Assembly (NCBI GenBank): GCA_003344405.1
Contig: NOWV01000140.1
Span: forward strand, 62,001-126,000
Source: Trichoplax sp. H2
Taxonomy: Eukaryota > Placozoa > Uniplacotomia > Trichoplacea
Length of the DNA stretch: 64,000 bases
Direction of reading: 5' to 3'
Shown piece by piece: positions 12,701-25,604 of this stretch. The notes beneath the pieces were generated by a model. The model made no database searches. It saw only the letters and a list, made by a program, of their open reading frames with translations, and was not told the origin of the DNA. The translations under genes were made by a program, and so were the position numbers. How positions within the stretch are numbered: the stretch's first letter is position 1; each line of letters starts with the position of its first letter.

Positions 12701-13708
12701 TAGTAAATCGAATACCCGTGATCGGTATCAGTAGTGAAGTACTACGGCTCATAACTCTGCAACTTCGTTACCTTATAATTATTATTTTGACTTTATGTTA
12801 ACTTGTAAGAAAGTTAACGGTTATCTTATGTAAGAAATGGTGAAAAGCTACTGTTTACAAGTCTTTAAATTTACTAGTCTATAAATATTATTCTGATTAT
12901 AGGTTAACTTGTAGTAAAATTAATGGTTATGTCATAGAATAATGAAATGCTGCTGTCTAGATTATCTTAATGATGGATAACAGTTTTTATAAATGGAAAG
13001 GCTGCATCGCTAATAGAATATTAGTTCCATATAGCATAAAATCAAAATAATTTGCTTGCAGATAACTAGTTAAAAAGCTATACCATCGCTAAGGTATATA
13101 TATATGTTACGGCGTAACATATATACTCCTTAGCTGTAACTGGCATAGTTTAAGTTATAATGACATAGATATTGGGTAGAATACCAACATCGAAAAGAAA
13201 GCTTAATCATACCAGCTTCAGGATCCAATTTATCTATTATGCTTGAAAAAACGGCTTCAAAACCAATACTGGATCCATATGGTATAATTTCTGTACTGCG
13301 AATCAAATATTGATCATTCCACAGTAACATAACTGTTCGGGCACTAGATGCCTCAGAAACTTTCGCATGTTCATCTGCTAAAAGCCGAAATCAGAAGATG
13401 AATCTTAACAATTCCATCTTAGAATCGAAAGTATCTATAAGTAATTTCATTACTGCCATGGATACGGGTAATAATACTAGTGTAAATTTCGTCATATAAC
13501 TAATTGAATTTCCCATCTAACTAGCCAATTTATATTTTTAAGACAACAAAATTAGTGTTTGGAATTTGAGTTCTATCTCACTAATCCTACTCGAATATAG
13601 ATTTTTTAAGCATAAATTGCTGGTTGGAAAATTTTGTAACAGTTCCTAGTAAGTCTCGTCAATTTACCCGACATATTGAATTGTATTATAAGTATGCACA
13701 AGTACGGG
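9799..13708 (-). CDS. array gene 3, family member (5' end not found)
   Basis: Exons: E2 13668-13708 (tentative), A 13213-13377, B 11925-12052, C 9799-10089. A, B and C are 165, 128 and 291 nt and read through in one frame. Exon A has 'WNDQYLIRS' and 'DKLDPEAG'; exon B has 'NRPEAVLCLVRHH'; exon C has the family core 'DVIWKF', 'IFFFAQGTATLF' and the terminal 'YIPRDCIFSILP'. The acceptor of exon C is taken as 'atttag' because gene 4 shares it. E2 is 41 nt and aligns codon for codon with gene 4, but starts in a different phase from E2 of genes 1 and 9, so it is less sure. The first coding exon was not recognised. The B/C intron is 1,835 nt, against 487 in gene 4. No lesion is seen. Function unknown. 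Confidence 0.68.
10090..11924 (-). other. large B/C intron of array gene 3
   Basis: This intron is about 1.35 kb longer than its counterpart in gene 4. A plus-strand frame at 10423-10668 is open but has no homolog in gene 4 and is within chance length. The extra sequence looks inserted, yet I found no terminal repeats or target duplication. Confidence 0.5.
13088..13134. repeat. TA-rich hairpin in A/B intron of gene 3
   Basis: An inverted repeat running from 'gctaagg' to 'ccttagc' with arms of about 20 bases around 'gttacggcgtaac'. It lies just downstream of exon A of gene 3. The matching intron of gene 4 lacks it, so it arose after the duplication or was lost from gene 4. No flanking duplication was identified. 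Confidence 0.75.
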
Positions 13709-15855
13709 CTTGAAATGGAAAAGGTTTAAAGTATTTTTGAATTTTTAGTTCTTTCCAAAGTTTTCACCTGAAAAGAATTTTACGATTTTTTTATATTCTT
13801 TAAACTAGATTGGCAGCAATTTATAGTTACAATTATATATAGTTGAGCAAATTGTAGCCTAATATTTCAAAATCAAATCGACTTTATAAAAGTAGAAATT
13901 TATATGTCTTTATGGTCTTACCGCGATATGTTTACTGACTAAAATTCAAAGCTTATCAGGCAATATGCAGCCTAAAATTGAGATTTTCCTTGATCAAGTA
14001 GATGTCTTCGGCTTGATTGACAACAAGTTATAGTAGAAAAACTTACGTCCTCATTATTTATAAAGGTCGAAAAATTTTATTTTTATTACGATACTCACTG
14101 CAGTTAAATCTCTATAATATTGATAATTAGCCTTTCATATCAATTAACCATAGCTTTTAATATCTTTTTATTCTCACTTCTCCCAGAATTATGGTTTGTG
14201 ATTTATCTAGAATATTGATTATTATAACATTACGGCAATATGAATAAGTTATAAGTCATTGGTAAAGATAGCGGTAAGCCCAAATTTTTTTAGTTTTTTA
14301 ATTAATTTTTTAACTAATCTAACGCCCGGATATCTGATGAAGGAAAAGTTTAATGATGTGGATTTTATTGTAATTTCCTTCATTAATTAATCAGTCTACG
14401 AGATCATAACAATAAAGTTAAAATTAAAGCCACGAGAAGTGTATAAAATCTCACGTAATAAATAAACTATAAATTAGAACGTGAATGTCCAGCAAGGAAA
14501 CCTGTTTTCTATACGAGCTGCCTTTGCTTTGATGAAGTATCAGTCCTAAGGTCATTTTGGTGACTTAAGAATGAAAAAAAAATTAATTATGCTTAAGGCC
14601 GCTGTACACAAGAAAGTGTTTACTGCATGATAACCTTCGTTAATAATCTGAGATACCAGTTGGCAAATCACTGCAATACGCCATTCTACAATGAAGATAC
14701 GTAGACTACAATTCAAGGCGGTATCGGTCGGTAGATATCCTTTTGCAAGGCATTTCTCATCTCGTTAGGCAACATGGATAGCTTAATCACCCATCTGTAA
14801 CTGGTCTTTTCCACTGCTTTATTATACAGTAAGTGATCCAATTTAGAATCATTCCAATTTTGTTAATTGGCGTTGGGCTATAGGTAGATTGTGTCCATTG
14901 AGTATTATTGGATATAGGGGAATAAATTATCCTTCAAAAGGCAATGTTAGACGGGAAGTACTTTATTGAAAACATTTTAAATAATTAATGATTGCATTCT
15001 GCTTTATTAGCTAATCGCTAGCCGAAATAGATATTGTTGACTTAGCTCCGTATTTCAATTCATCCATTCCATGAGAACTATCAAATATTCAAATGGTGAA
15101 AGAACAATCTTAATCTGCCACTTATAGTTTTTCAATAGAATTTTTCGAATAGATAAAAGTAAAGCATCAATAATCTGTTATTATTACCTTCAATTTGCGA
15201 TAATATGTTTGTTTAGCCATATATATAAGTAGATTATAAACATCGTCATCATGATGATCAAAAATGTCTCGAACATTCCTAAATGAATCGCCAATTACCT
15301 TAACATCTAGGGTAATAAAATTTTCTAGTATATAGTTGAAATAAAAGTCATTAAGGCAGTCAGAAATCAACGGGATAATTTGTCCTCGAACTCTTCTTTA
15401 TTATTAGTCAAAACTGTTTAGATCGCTATTTCTTTGTAACGTTTACATTTCGAATCTGATTTAAATTTGATAATAGCCCTTTAGCTAATGTGAATGCTAA
15501 CTCAATTTGGCTTTGCTTGGTGGCTTATAAAATTTTTAGCGCAGATCTTTAAGTTGCAATTTTAAAAGCAATATAAAAGTGATTATCAGTAAAAGAATGC
15601 GGACTTCAAAATTTAGAAATAGATTTCAAACGATATTGGTCTTTTTTGTTAAAATGGAGATTGCATTTTCTTTTTTTGGCGCTTTTATAAATTAATAACA
15701 CAACAGAAGTAATGTGAATTGCAGAAAATTGGCTAAAAATTTAATCTCAAGCTAACATATCAAATATTAGACGATAAAACAGGACTGAAACTTAAGTATT
15801 CAGTCATTGCATAAGAAATTGAAGCGGAAAGTTAATAAAATGCATTTGGCTTTGC

Positions 15856-16312
15856 GATGGAGGGTTCGAAGAGTCGGATAATATGGTTTTAGTAGCCATG
15901 CAGAGAATTGCACAAGGAGCCTAAGAAAAGAGGATACTTTATTGTAGATAGTAGTTAGGTACAGTGTGATAATTACGGTAGGTCAGCGTGGTAGCTGCTG
16001 TGAGTAAAATGTGAATACTAACTGTAACTAATAATGCAACTTAAGAAATCTAAGGTAGAAAACGGCAGTATTTATAGCTATGGCATTAGAACACATGCAG
16101 AGAACATGATTGTAGGATTAGATACAACATATACCATAACAGGTTATTGAATAACAGATGATTGTAGAAAATAGCGAGGACTGTAATAACTAAATGTAGT
16201 AAGCCAAATTTGAATGTAGAGCGAACAGACAGTAGATATGTCTAAATATAAGATCAATACAACATGTCTATAGAGTAGAATATAATTACAGTATATTCTA
16301 AATACACTACAT
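15856..16312 (+). repeat. dispersed repeat, copy 1
   Basis: Direct copy of the sequence at 42316-42712. The first 275 bases match at roughly nine bases in ten by eye, from 'gatggagggttcgaaga' to 'gattagatacaaca'; the middle differs; the end again matches through 'aatacactac'. Near the start 'gggttcgaa' resembles an RNA polymerase III B box, so a truncated tRNA-derived SINE is possible. No A box is shared by both copies. It has no open frame of note. Confidence 0.75.
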
Positions 16313-16635
16313 TAGTGCTCTTAGTTATGCGTTCATAGTTGTTCACTTTGAGTTATTCTTTGGAGGTAGCTAATCTTGAATCATTAGGCAGTTGTTTAGG
16401 ATCTATATGTACTAGGTTATCCTTAAGTCTTCATTACATCTAGTGTCTTGAGGCCGCCAATAAAGTATTTGCTAACCTAGGGGTGCTAAGTCTGTCCGTG
16501 AGTTAGTGAAGTAATTAATCAGGCTAACCCAATAGTCGGTGTATTTTGTGAACTATATAGTTCTATCTTGGTCAATATATTCCGAACGATAACAGGTATG
16601 TGTTGGACTAAGTGCTAGAAAAGTAAGAAATGTTT

Positions 16636-17840
16636 TCACTCATTCTTTATATGAAATTTAATTCGTCTTATTTCAAAAAGTCTCCACATATTCCTATATA
16701 ATGTCTCTACAAGTCTGCAATTTAATAAGACTTTACTAGCCTATACAATGCAAGTATAATAAACTTACGAGCCATTTTTTTCTAATCCGATTATATGAGA
16801 TATTCATTTATTGATATCCATTTTCACTCATTCTTTAAAAGATTTTTAGTCGTCTTATTTCAAAAAATCTCCACATGTTTATATAAAATGCCTCTATAAG
16901 TCTGCAATTTAATGAGACTTTACTAACCTACAGTATACCATGCAATGATAACAAATCTACGAGCCATTCTTTTCTAATTCGATTATCGTGGCTTTCTTAC
17001 TGATTTATAACTGAAAAGCGTTATAAGTGGTAGCCATAGCTAGAGAAGCAGTCAAAAATAATTATTAGTCAAACTATTTCTTTTCTAAAGCGATTACCAT
17101 AGCTTTCCTACTAAACTAATACTGATAAGAAGTATCAAGAGGAGAACTTGCTAGAGAGGCAATCGTAGTCACATTTCACTCATTATTTCGAAGATTTTAG
17201 GCCATTTTATTTCCGAAAAGTTACCGCATGCTTCTATATAAACTATATGCTTAGTACAAGTCTGCAATTAAATGTATGTTTCGTAATGCAGTTCCATGTA
17301 ATTGTCATCTATACTGCACCTACGGATCATTACTTTTCTAAAGTAATTGCCGTAGCTTCTTTAATAAATTAATACTAGCAAAAGGTATTAGTAGGAACAA
17401 TTGCTTGGGAAGCAACCAAGAATAAGTTTTACTGCAGCTATCCCTTTTTAAAATGCTTACCGTAGCTTTCTTACTAAATTAATACTAGCGAAAGGTATCA
17501 ACGGGAGCAATTGCTAGAGAAGCAATCAAGAATAATTTTCATTCGAACTATTCCTTTTCTAAAGCGATTACCACAGCTTTCTTGCTAAATTAATACTGAT
17601 AAAAAGTATCGGTAGGAATGATTGCTAGAGAAGCAATCAAGAATAATATTACTTTTCTAACGCGATTAACGTAGCTTTCTCTCCAAATTATTGCTATCAA
17701 GAGGTATCGGCGGGAGTAATCGCTAAAGAAGCAATCAAGAATAATTTTCACTCATTCTTTAAAATACTTTTACCCGCCTAATTTCAAAAAAATTTCATAT
17801 GTTTATATAAAACACCTCTGCAAATGTACAATTCTATAAA
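16636..17840. repeat. composite tandem array of two unit types
   Basis: Type I units (about 16636-16778, 16829-16966, 17176-17330 and a partial at 17749-17840) share 'ttcactcattcttt', 'tctgcaattta' and, in the first three, 'acgagccatt' or a near match. Type II units of about 95-105 bases (starting near 16974, 17082, 17335, 17446, 17555 and 17655) share 'gcgattaccatagctttc' and end 'gaagcaatcaagaataat'. Each type II unit has a small inverted repeat around 'attgctagagaagcaat'. No coding frame persists across units. Confidence 0.8.
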
Positions 17841-18177
17841 ATCTCGATTTCAGGAATTTTGCAAGGGAAGAGATTTTTTAATTGGTGTAGCTTGTGCTTT
17901 TTATTCTATCAAATATACCATTTAAAGATTTCTTATCATAACACGAAACATGGACTACGCGTCTATTTGAAATCTGAAAGCACCAGTAAAATTAGGAATT
18001 AGTATCTTATGTGCTACGTCATGTTCTTCTTCTCTAGCTTATCTTCTGGACTATATCTAAAAGTAACAATTAGCTGCATTATAAATTGTTGTTTAGGCAG
18101 CAAAAGGATCGATCTTAGCCAATCCGTTATAATTTATCCTTACCTACGTAACTGTATCTCTTTAATGAATCAACTTG

Positions 18178-20330
18178 TTACTTTACAGCTGGTAAGATCG
18201 AAAAGATGCTGTCTCGTGGAATGTAGTTTCTAGGTCTTTTGAACAAAGCTGCAGTCCCATGAGCAAAGAAGAAAATGGTATCATTAGGGTAATAAGCGCG
18301 ATCAACGACTTGAAATGCCATTTGCTGTTCTCCCATATAGGGCTCAAGCATGAGCATGGAAAATTTCCAAATGACATCATGGTCTGTCAGTGACTTTATC
18401 GCATCCTCCATTCGTGTGCTTATGTCTCTGGTATCGTCTTCTTCAATGATTGGAACACTCTAAATAGACGAAAGAGAATTGAGCGGATATTAGCAGCAAG
18501 CTATTTTTAATCCTAAAGACTCTAAAAATACTCAATACGTCAATTTTTGGCATGATAAAATTTAATATGACATTGTGAATTAGTCCGATTAAGAATAGGG
18601 TATCGAAAGATTTTAAAGTATAAATAATGTAGCTAAAATTATTATTTTAGTATGGTAATGACTTGGATTTCATAAAGTATGGGCATTACAACTTTACGTA
18701 GCTTGCAAACAGCTGGAAATCATAATTATTTAATTAATCCAATAGAATGAAGGTATAAAGTTATGAAACTTCGAAATAATCTAGCTAATAGTCCAAAAAA
18801 TTATATTTCCGCAATGAACTTTGCGATTTTAAGCAAGTTTACATGTATAAAAATCTTCATTCTCACGTAAGTAATGTGTCATCTAGGAAATAATTAGAAA
18901 TTTATTGGATTCCAATAAAACTCTATCAGCTATTTTTGAATCTTACTAGGAATATAACTTCATAATTTTTGCTTTTGTGGTGTCGAATTAAGCACAGTGC
19001 AGCCTCTGGCCTATTCTTAGTTAGAGAGAGGAAAGCGACTTTTTCTTTATCCATGGGTCGCATTTGGAAATGAACTAGAAAGGAAAATTTTGTTCATTCG
19101 CAATATATGAAAATAAGAGATTTATCTACGATTATACAAAACATAGGCCTGTCACAATTACATCTAATGCTTGGAAATTCCAGTAGTATGACTACTTTCA
19201 TGATACAATTTTACGATTGAATATTAATGTCAAGATAAATAGGAATTATTTAATTTTCTTTAATATTGATTAAGCTTATAGAGTGCAGTTACCAGAAAAA
19301 AGCATTTTAATCATACCAATAATCGCGATAAAAATTGTATTATCGAATCTAGTGCCCATAAAGATAGGAATGAGCTACAATGTGACAGTTATAGAATGTT
19401 ATCATTACACTTGACGATATAATAGGCAGTAGTTTGGTAATAATCATGGTAAAAACTGCAAGATTAAGTGGCAGGGGCTTTAAAAATTACTCGGGTAGTA
19501 ATTATTTACAACTTTCCAATTTTAGCTTGCAACTATTCTGCTTGACGATAGGTTAGCATGTAGCAGAATTAATGGTTGAGGTAAAAATGAATAGAAAACC
19601 GCTGCTTAAATTTTTCTAATTACACCAACGGCAATCACTAATGGTAAGGTTGAAATATTGATGTAATATTAATTCCACTTAGTATTAAATAAAAAATTAC
19701 TATTTAGAGATAACTAGTTCAAAAAGATTATAGCGTTCTTGAAAGATGTCATACCCTTTAATAGCAACTATCAAAGTCTCAATCATCACGTAAAGATGAT
19801 GAATGAGTAGCAACATCTAAATAGAGCTAAATCATACCAGCTTCAGGATCCACTTTCTCTAAAATACTAGAAAATGTGACTTCAAAACCAGCATTGGATC
19901 CATAATTCGACATTTGTCTGGTACGATTCACGTATTGATCGTTCCTTAGCAGCATAACTGTTCGGCTAGCAGCTGCTTCAGAAGCTTTCGAACTTTTATC
20001 TCCTATAAGTCAAGATTAAATTAATCAATTTTGACAGCTATAACATAGAATTGAAGGTATTTATAGTGCAATTTTATTGCAGTCATGGAGACGATTGATG
20101 GTTCTCTTGCAAATTTTTCATATAATTTAAACTGTCCATCGAACAAATCATGTATAATTGCACGATATCGAAATGAACGTTTGAATCTGAGCTTTATCTT
20201 ATTAACTCTATGCAAATATAGCGGTCTTAGGCTCAGTTTTGAAAATAAAATTTTGCAGCATATATATGGAGTAAAATCCATTAACTTACCTGACATGTTG
20301 GACTGTAATAAAGGATTGCTCAAGCACAGA
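18178..20330 (-). CDS. array gene 4, tandem duplicate of gene 3 (5' end not found)
   Basis: Exons: E2 20290-20330 (tentative, donor GTAAGT), A 19838-20002, B 18947-19074, C 18178-18459. A and B have exactly the same lengths as in gene 3 (165 and 128 nt). The reading frame is open across all joins. Exon A has 'RNDQYVNRT' and 'EKVDPEAG'; exon B 'NRPEAALCLIRHH'; exon C 'DVIWKF', 'IFFFAHGTAALF' and the terminal 'YIPRDSIFSILP'. It is the closest relative of gene 3; the duplication covers introns and at least 0.8 kb of upstream DNA. Introns are shorter (487, 763 and 287 nt). No lesion is visible, so it is probably functional. The leader exon was not found and the function is unknown. Confidence 0.7.
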
Positions 20331-22995
20331 CTTGAAATGTTAAAGGGTTAAAGTATTCTTCAGCTTGTAGGAGAATTTAAAATTTTAACCTAAAAGAAAA
20401 GATAGAATTGTTCCTCATATTCTTAAACTAAGTAAGCAAAGTCTTTAGCTTTAGATTAGGTGCAGCTACACAAATTTTGCAGATTGTATAAAAATCAAAC
20501 CCACTTGATAAAAGAAGCAGCTTAAATATCTATTTATCTTACCACAATATGGCAACAGGCTGTAATTCAAAGTTTACTATGGTAAACGTGAAATGAAATC
20601 TAGATTTTTCTTGACCAAGTAGAACGCTTTTGCTTGTTTGTCTGCAAGTAATGGCAAAATTTTTTGCGTCTTTACTATTTATATAGATCTAAATACTGAA
20701 GCTATTGCTTCAGTTGCGAATACTTATTGCCGCTAATCTATCTATGATATTCATCATGGCTTTTGTATTTCCTATCAATTAGTCATCGTACGAACATCTC
20801 TGCATTTTCACTTCTCTTGGAAAGAGTATTTATCCTTCATAAGTAAAGGTCAATATTACTCGACATTATAATATTCAAAAGCTGCAGTAATTTGATCTTG
20901 AATCATTGCCGAAGAAAGCGGTAATTTAAACGGTTTTAGTTTATTCCATGATTTTTAACAGGTCAAGCGGTAGAATATCTAATTATAGTCAATTTCCACA
21001 ACTTGACATTATTATAATTATCTTCACTAATCTACATTTAATATATCGATCTTCGAGATTCCAATTATTTAAATTTAAAATTTATGTAATGGAAACTCAG
21101 TAAAATCTCATATAGTAAATGAATGGTGCATAAAGTGTCGATATTACACAATCGAAACCTTCACCGCTGTATTAGTTTTAATCCACTGATATAATCAAGC
21201 TCAACAGATCTTTGGATAATATAAAAATCAATAAAGTTATCTACTTATTCTTCTAGATGTTGTTGTCAACATCGACTATTACTCAATAGAATTCGTCGGT
21301 ATTCCAATCACTAATGGATAGATAGGGTCCTACTAGATATATTTTCACGGCGATAGAGAACATAAACAATTTAACTACTGGCATCAATTAAGCGCTACAT
21401 GTTACCCCATTTTACTAAATGTTATCAAAGTCAAATTATTCCAAGTTTACTAATAATACAGGATAACGTATCTATTATGTCCAGTTAGTATTATTATTCG
21501 ATATTGGAGAAAAAGTTACGCTTACAAAATAGAGTAGGAAGCTAGATGGGAATTGCTTTAATTCTAATATTTTATGAAACTGATGATATGTCACCATGAC
21601 TATAAGTAGTTGAGCACCTAGAGAAATAGACATTGTCTAACTTAATAATTCAATTCATACGTTCATTAAGAATTATTTAATATCAAAATCATGAAATAAC
21701 AATGTTATCTAATGAGAGAAATGTTTAAATGGATTTATAACAAAACAGTTTAACGGTCTATTGTAAATGTCTTCAATGTCTGACAATGCCGTTTATTTCA
21801 ATGCCAAAGATTATAAATTAAAAACCTAATTATGATGCCTGAAACGTCCAGAATATTCCAAGGTAATAGGTCCACTAATTGCCTGGACAATCATAATAAC
21901 AGAATTTCCAGCGTAAAGTTGAAGACATCCAGCCTTAACTATAGCTTAAATTTAGATACATAACTCATATTTAATGACATATGATAAATTTTCAATGAAA
22001 GCTATACAACTAGTAATAACGGAGCAACTTGGAGTAGAAGGTAGCAAAAACATATGTAGTCAAGAAATGGCTATCTTAAATAACATGTAGGGTATAACGC
22101 CGAATGTTGATGGATAGAATTATCACAATACAATTCTTAATTATCTAATGGTGGATTAAAGCCGAATGCACTAATCCACGCCCAAGCTCTTTCTTAAAAA
22201 TACGTTCAACGCCCAATGCTTACGGAAGATAAGAGCTAGCAAACTATAGATAGACTTTTATTTGTATATATTGTTAAATATAAATGGTAAAAATATCTTT
22301 AGCCAGCTTACATGTATCAATTACTTTCTAATGGTGTAGTAAGGGGCGATTTTTGACACCAATATACCGTATGCTATTTTCTACTTGAATCTGTGAGGCA
22401 TAAATAATAACTGTTATCTTATTCAACTAGTTTTATAGTCCGTAGCTTGATCACAGCCATAAAGGTATATACAGTATAGCTCTTAAAATAGGATCTCTTT
22501 TAATGGCATTGATAGCTATCTGAGTTAGTTAGTCTTGTTTATGCTACATTTCATATTCATAATTTTGTAAATGTATGAGCAATTTAATAGACGTTAACTT
22601 ATGATTGAGAATCTACACCTACAAGATGTGAGATACGGTAAATCGATCAGAATCAGTCTCTGCTGTCTCAAAGTTGCAGAAGTTTCTGAGCTTTTATCGT
22701 TAGTATACAAGGCACATGAATAGAATAATGTTCTGGTAGTTTAGTTAACAAATATTTCACATAAAAAAACTTCGTAGCTTGTTATTGTTCATTTTATTTA
22801 CTATGATAATTGTTACCATAAAGTATATTGCTGTATTGTTTTATTAGCTCTATTTCATGCCAAGATCCCTGTAGTTTTAAGTCAGATCAAGATTTCAATA
22901 CATTCATATGAACTTTATTCTGAATCGATTTTCCTTTCTATCCTTTACTTATTAGGCAAGGGTGTTTTTATGTAGGAGCGTAGACACCACAAAAC
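20331..22995. other. spacer upstream of array gene 4
   Basis: To about 21,150 this is the counterpart of 13.7-14.5 kb upstream of gene 3. It should contain the missing first exon of gene 4, but no convincing leader with a donor was found. From 21.2 to 23.0 kb I see no gene or clear repeat. Confidence 0.4.
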
Positions 22996-24650
22996 TCAGT
23001 CGATATTCGGAATATTATTGTCAATAGTATCAACAAAGGTTACGGTTTTATCGAGATTGAAAACGGCAATTTGCAGTTTTGTTTTGTTAGCAGTGCCCTT
23101 AATAGGTACATATTGATAAAGAATATCCAACAGTTGCCAACGGGTTTGTGTGAAAAAGCCTGATATCTACCTTGTAAATGATATCTATATGATAATAATT
23201 GTTCAACTTTTCGGCTTCCAATTGAAAAGTATCGATAGATGAATAAAGAGAATTCAGTTTCTAAATAAAGGCATTAAATTTTAGTGAGCTTCAAACTAAT
23301 GGCGTTATTATTCTAAAGAAAAAGATCTATGTTAATATAAATGGGGAAATATCACTAGATAGGCATTAAAATATTCTTACTAGTGCTTAACATTATGGAG
23401 AACAGGCACAACGATTTGACTACAAGTACGTAACAACTTATGGCTTTCTATACTAGCTGTTAAATAGTGCTATGCATTGCAATGGCGCTCTTTCCACGTG
23501 CTATTTAATTAATCACGATTATTGGAGTATGGATGGCGGCAAATTAGAAACGAAAGTAATTTATAATTTCATGAAGAAAAGTGTTCACTTTCCATTTAAA
23601 TGTAAAATATTTACAGACTTTAAGTCTAGCATATTAGGCTCCAAAATATCATCCACTGCTAGCAAGCAAATCCATATAGAAAAGGCTTAAATTCGTATAA
23701 AATTGCATACTATCATGCAATTTAAGAGTTTTGGTAACTTCTAACAACACTTGCAACATCTTTACTAATAAATTTGTATATAAATTCAAAATGAACACTG
23801 CCAATGACATCAGAATGATTAAAATCATATTAAATTTTACGATCATGGAATAAATACTAATAGCTTATACATTAAAGATTAGGAAATAGTTATAATATGC
23901 TCTAATTCCGTTTAGTTCTACATTCCTTAGAATTCTACCTTTGAATTACATCGCTACTGGTATAATATCTAGACAAGAAGTAGAATGTTATTTCTGAGGT
24001 AAATTTATTACTTACCAATATTAAGAACTTGTAGGTATCAGTACATTTTAGTCTATTTAGACACAGTAGATACGACTTTTCAGATGAGGTCATGAAAAGT
24101 CCAAATGTACTATCGGTTAAAATTAAGCAAAAATGGGCTAAAAAAAAGAAAAAACATCGAAAGAGAGGGTATTAGTCCTAACTGAAAATTGTTTCGCTGC
24201 CAACAAATACCGATTCTGTTCTATAGATTTCTATGCAATTTGTACTTTATTGCAGTGTAGGCAGGACAATCGGATGGTATTATCTTATACGAGTATATAG
24301 CATATATTAATAATGGCATAGGCTAGACTGGACTCTTGGTTACTACTGTTCGATTTAGACTATGCGGCAAATTTATCAGAACATTAGATGTCTTAATAAG
24401 ATCGAAGTTACATGACTAAATATGTCACAATTATTACTTCTTTCACTAGGCTCTTTTTGGAGAGAAATATTTGATAGGCGGAGATGGTTACATAATTATA
24501 CTCGCTGGTGTCAAGTCATACTCTTCATCAACTCAAAGCATTATGGAGTATAAGCTTTAATAGAGTTTAGGAATTGCATCTCCTCTTGCCGCCTGTTTTA
24601 AGCTAAAAATAGCCCTGACTTCCACAACGATTAAGAGAGTAATTTCTATC
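22996..24650 (-). pseudogene. array gene 5, decayed family member with an intact exon B
   Basis: Exon C (22996-23260) starts at a good acceptor and opens 'KLNSLYSSIDTF', but its length of 265 nt is not a multiple of three: the family tail ('AVFNLDKTVTFVDT') is in a different frame from its start, and a TGA comes early, after 'NIPNID'. Exon B (24016-24137, 122 nt) is intact, with a long T-rich acceptor tract, correct phase, 'EKSYLLCLNRL' and donor GTAAGT. Exon A (about 24502-24650) keeps only pieces: 'LNSIKAYT' in one frame and 'VDEEYDLTPA' with stops before it in another, ending at a GTATAA donor. I infer a pseudogene. The upper boundary is approximate. Confidence 0.68.
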
Positions 24651-25189
24651 TTAAGCTACTGTTATTTAAAAATGCCAGTCAATTGGTATTCCAAGGCAGA
24701 CTTTTGAGACAAAGTCTTACTCAAAGGTCAGATAGAACTTTGAATAAAACAAAATTTTTATGTTAGCGTGGAAAAATTTATCGATCACATGTCAATACAA
24801 TACTTTCCACCACAGTTGATTGACACACTACCAACATGGTAGACGTTAAGATTGTCAAATATATTGATAAATTTCCTTATTATGATAAAACATAAGAATG
24901 ATAGATATATTTGATTACTGATTGTGATCAAGCAAACATTAGTCATGCAGAGTACAATATGATTGGGATTTGAAATAATCTTATTTTATAAATAGCAAGA
25001 TCTAAAGCAGCGGTAAGAAATTCCCACAACCTCTTGATAATTGGACAATACTCATGCTTCATAAGTTTAAGCTCAAAAGAGTTCCACGATTATTCGATAC
25101 TAGGATGGTCAATAATATAAAATATGATGGACTTTAATTTTCGTATTCTTTACCTTATGTACCATTCAAACTAGGTAATATGTGCCTGC

Positions 25190-25604
25190 AAGACAGTGTA
25201 ATATTGTATTCTAAGTTGATGATATATTTAGTAATGTCAACCGTAGATGTTGCGTTCAGCATGTGATAGATATTGTCGTTAGAGGCTTAAGTATTAAATA
25301 CAGCTATCTTAGTAACTGTAATCCTTTTCAAGAGGAGCACTACGAAGCTCACACTAGAGCTTCACATGAAAGGTGTAAACTATCCTGTATTTGAGATGCT
25401 AATACTGAAGTGTGTAGTAAGTAAGGTGCTAAGACTTTAAATACGGAAAAGTATATAAGCGAGTAGTTTAGTATAGTAAGATAGTTCTTTCTCGTTAGAG
25501 GTCCTCCGCTAATCGATTACGTTGTATCTTCGTAAACGAGGTTTTGTTCGATAAATCTTAATTTTCGAAAGTTTTGAAGATTCTTGATCTATCAACCTCA
25601 CAGT
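25190..25604 (+). repeat. dispersed repeat, inverted relative to copy at 41770-42187
   Basis: The reverse complement of this block matches 41770-42187 nearly throughout, from 'acagtgtaat' to 'tcaacctcacag', at roughly 85-90% by eye. Long identical pieces include 'gatagttctttctcgttagaggtcct' in part. No clear terminal inverted repeat or coding frame is seen. It is probably a non-autonomous transposon or a family of unknown type. Confidence 0.75.

Larger units (their letters stand above)
13709..18177. other. spacer between array genes 3 and 4
   Basis: The part to about 14,480 aligns with 20.35-21.15 kb upstream of gene 4, so the tandem duplication included it. A minus-strand open segment at 15188-15395 ends at a donor-like GTAATA and might be a leader exon of gene 3, but it has no visible counterpart. 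Dispersed repeat 15856-16312 and tandem array 16636-17840 fill much of the rest. Confidence 0.45.

Noticed and set aside
14020-14110. Possible exon upstream of gene 3 with donor GTAAGT and acceptor ctgcag
   Set aside because: All frames hit stops, and the aligned gene 4 sequence lacks the donor.
15864-15880. tRNA gene suggested by 'gggttcgaa'
   Set aside because: No cloverleaf, no A box and no acceptor stem around it; it is part of a repeat.
20021-20351. Overlapping 100- and 88-codon frames on both strands near gene 4
   Set aside because: They cover the E2/A intron and E2 of gene 4. The aligned intron of gene 3 does not keep either frame.
23649-23846. Hydrophobic minus-strand frame that looks like a signal peptide
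   Set aside because: It sits between exons C and B of pseudogene 5, where no leader belongs, and AT-rich DNA gives Ile/Leu-rich frames easily. A donor-like 'gtaaag' is not enough.
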